Below, piece after piece: positions 20,857-21,474 of a stretch of DNA of 21,474 nucleotides. The translations under genes and the position numbers were made by a program. Under the pieces are notes generated by a model. It was not told where the DNA came from. It worked only from the letters and a program-made list of their open reading frames with translations, and did no database searches. How positions within the stretch are numbered: position 1 is the stretch's first letter; the number at the start of each line of letters is the position of its first letter. The stretch lies in assembly GCA_021798435.1 (NCBI GenBank), contig JAJZGN010000008.1, positions 1 through 21,474 of the forward strand. The letters run 5' to 3'. The stretch is from a bacterium (GTDB lineage Bacteria > Chloroflexota > Dormibacteria > Aeolococcales > Bog-877).

Positions 20857-21474
20857 TCAGCTGGGCATCTGCTGGAGCTCGTATCCGATCGCCGCGATCT
20901 TGCTGGCCCAGAGGGGGTCGGAGGCGTAGTCGACGTTCATCCCGGCGGGGGTGGGCCCGTTGTAGTACTTCCCTGTGGCCACGGTCCCCGGCTGCCCCGG
21001 GTAGTTGGGGACCTGGGAGCCGGGCGGGGTGAGGTAGTAGACGGAGACGTACCAGGAGACGAAGGAGATGCAGGCCTGGTCAGAGGGGAAGGTGGCCCCA
21101 TCGCCGAAGGGGTTGGCGTCGTAGGCCTCGAAGCCGAAGAGGTTGTGCTTCTGCAGATACAGCGGCGAGGTCCCGAACCCGGTCTCCAGAACCGCGTCCG
21201 CGACCAGGTAGATGGCCGACACGTGATTGGTGGCCTCCGCCTGGAGGAAGTAACTGGAGTCCGCCGCCAACGGCGTGCCTTGGAGGAACGCCTGGATCTG
21301 CTGGAGGGTGATCCCGCTGGGCAGGGTCAGGTTGGTGGTCGTGGAGAAGGGTCCGGAGGCCGGGGCGGGGTTCGGCGCCGGGGTGGGTGTCGGGGTCGGA
21401 GGCTGGGTGGGCGCGGGGGGTGGGGGTGGCGTCGCCGGAGCGCTGGGCCGGGGCGTCGCGGTGGCCGGGGCCGT
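20857..21474 (-). CDS. Glucosaminidase-domain cell-wall hydrolase, N-terminus missing
   Basis: The frame is open from the window edge, so the 205 residues seen are the C-terminal part. The first ~50 residues form a Pro/Thr/Ala-rich linker typical of secreted wall proteins. A domain of the endo-beta-N-acetylglucosaminidase (LytG/AtlA-like, GH73) type follows: ITLQQIQAFLQGTPLA, then LVADAVLETGFGTSPLYLQKHNLFGFEAYDANP, where the Glu in LETGFGTS is the expected catalytic acid and NLFGF is the family motif. It cleaves glycan strands of peptidoglycan outside the cell. A TTG at 21270 is only an internal codon; the linker upstream is clearly in frame. The fold resembles goose lysozyme, so alternative wall specificity is possible. 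Confidence 0.82.
   Translation of the reverse strand, partial: TAPATATPRPSAPATPPPPPAPTQPPTPTPTPAPNPAPASGPFSTTTNLTLPSGITLQQIQAFLQGTPLAADSSYFLQAEATNHVSAIYLVADAVLETGFGTSPLYLQKHNLFGFEAYDANPFGDGATFPSDQACISFVSWYVSVYYLTPPGSQVPNYPGQPGTVATGKYYNGPTPAGMNVDYASDPLWASKIAAIGYELQQMPS

Noticed and set aside
1..21474. CRISPR array, insertion sequence, integrase or prophage genes
   Set aside because: No regularly spaced repeats, transposase or integrase motifs, or terminal inverted repeats were seen; the genes are mostly chromosomal housekeeping or envelope families.

Overview
This window looks like chromosomal DNA from a very GC-rich, probably uncultivated Terrabacteria lineage. My best guess is near Dormibacterota, Chloroflexota or Actinomycetota. 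The reasons are strong G/C preference at third codon positions, frequent GTG and TTG starts, a DUF3151 protein, and a MoxR/DUF58/DUF4350/DUF4129 operon paired with RDD and SpoIIM genes, all typical of these groups. No phylogeny was possible, so the placement is inference. Genes are packed tightly and no gene-free stretch exceeds 300 bases.

Left part (1-6028, + strand): two hypothetical proteins and folB come first. A small set resembling the inner-membrane core of a type IV secretion system (T4SS) follows: a PrgI/VirB3-like membrane protein, a VirB4-like ATPase, a VirB2-like two-helix protein and a VirB6/TrbL-like polytopic protein. It is interleaved with an unrecognised 198-aa protein and the housekeeping gene dtd (D-aminoacyl-tRNA deacylase). 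No relaxase, integrase or transposase is visible. The set therefore looks like a resident or domesticated T4SS-like machine rather than an obvious integrative element. This is the best candidate in the window for an undescribed system.

Middle (6036-15140): a zinc-ribbon protein, a small membrane protein, an RDD protein and a SpoIIM-family protein are followed by ispH (last step of the MEP isoprenoid pathway). A five-gene minus-strand operon comes next: a GPDPase-type membrane protein, then DUF4129, DUF4350, MoxR ATPase and DUF58. This module is commonly linked to envelope functions.

Right part (15270-21474): a secreted coiled-coil/CHAP peptidoglycan hydrolase, a DHH phosphoesterase, a MurG-like GT-B glycosyltransferase with a DUF3151 protein, tRNA-Glu(CUC), a GH15 glycosidase and the C-terminal part of a secreted glucosaminidase that runs off the window.

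A recurring regulatory pattern is visible. Seven genes begin 6-7 nt after a TANNNT hexamer, the layout expected of leaderless transcripts. In three of them the hexamer overlaps or abuts the stop codon of the preceding gene.
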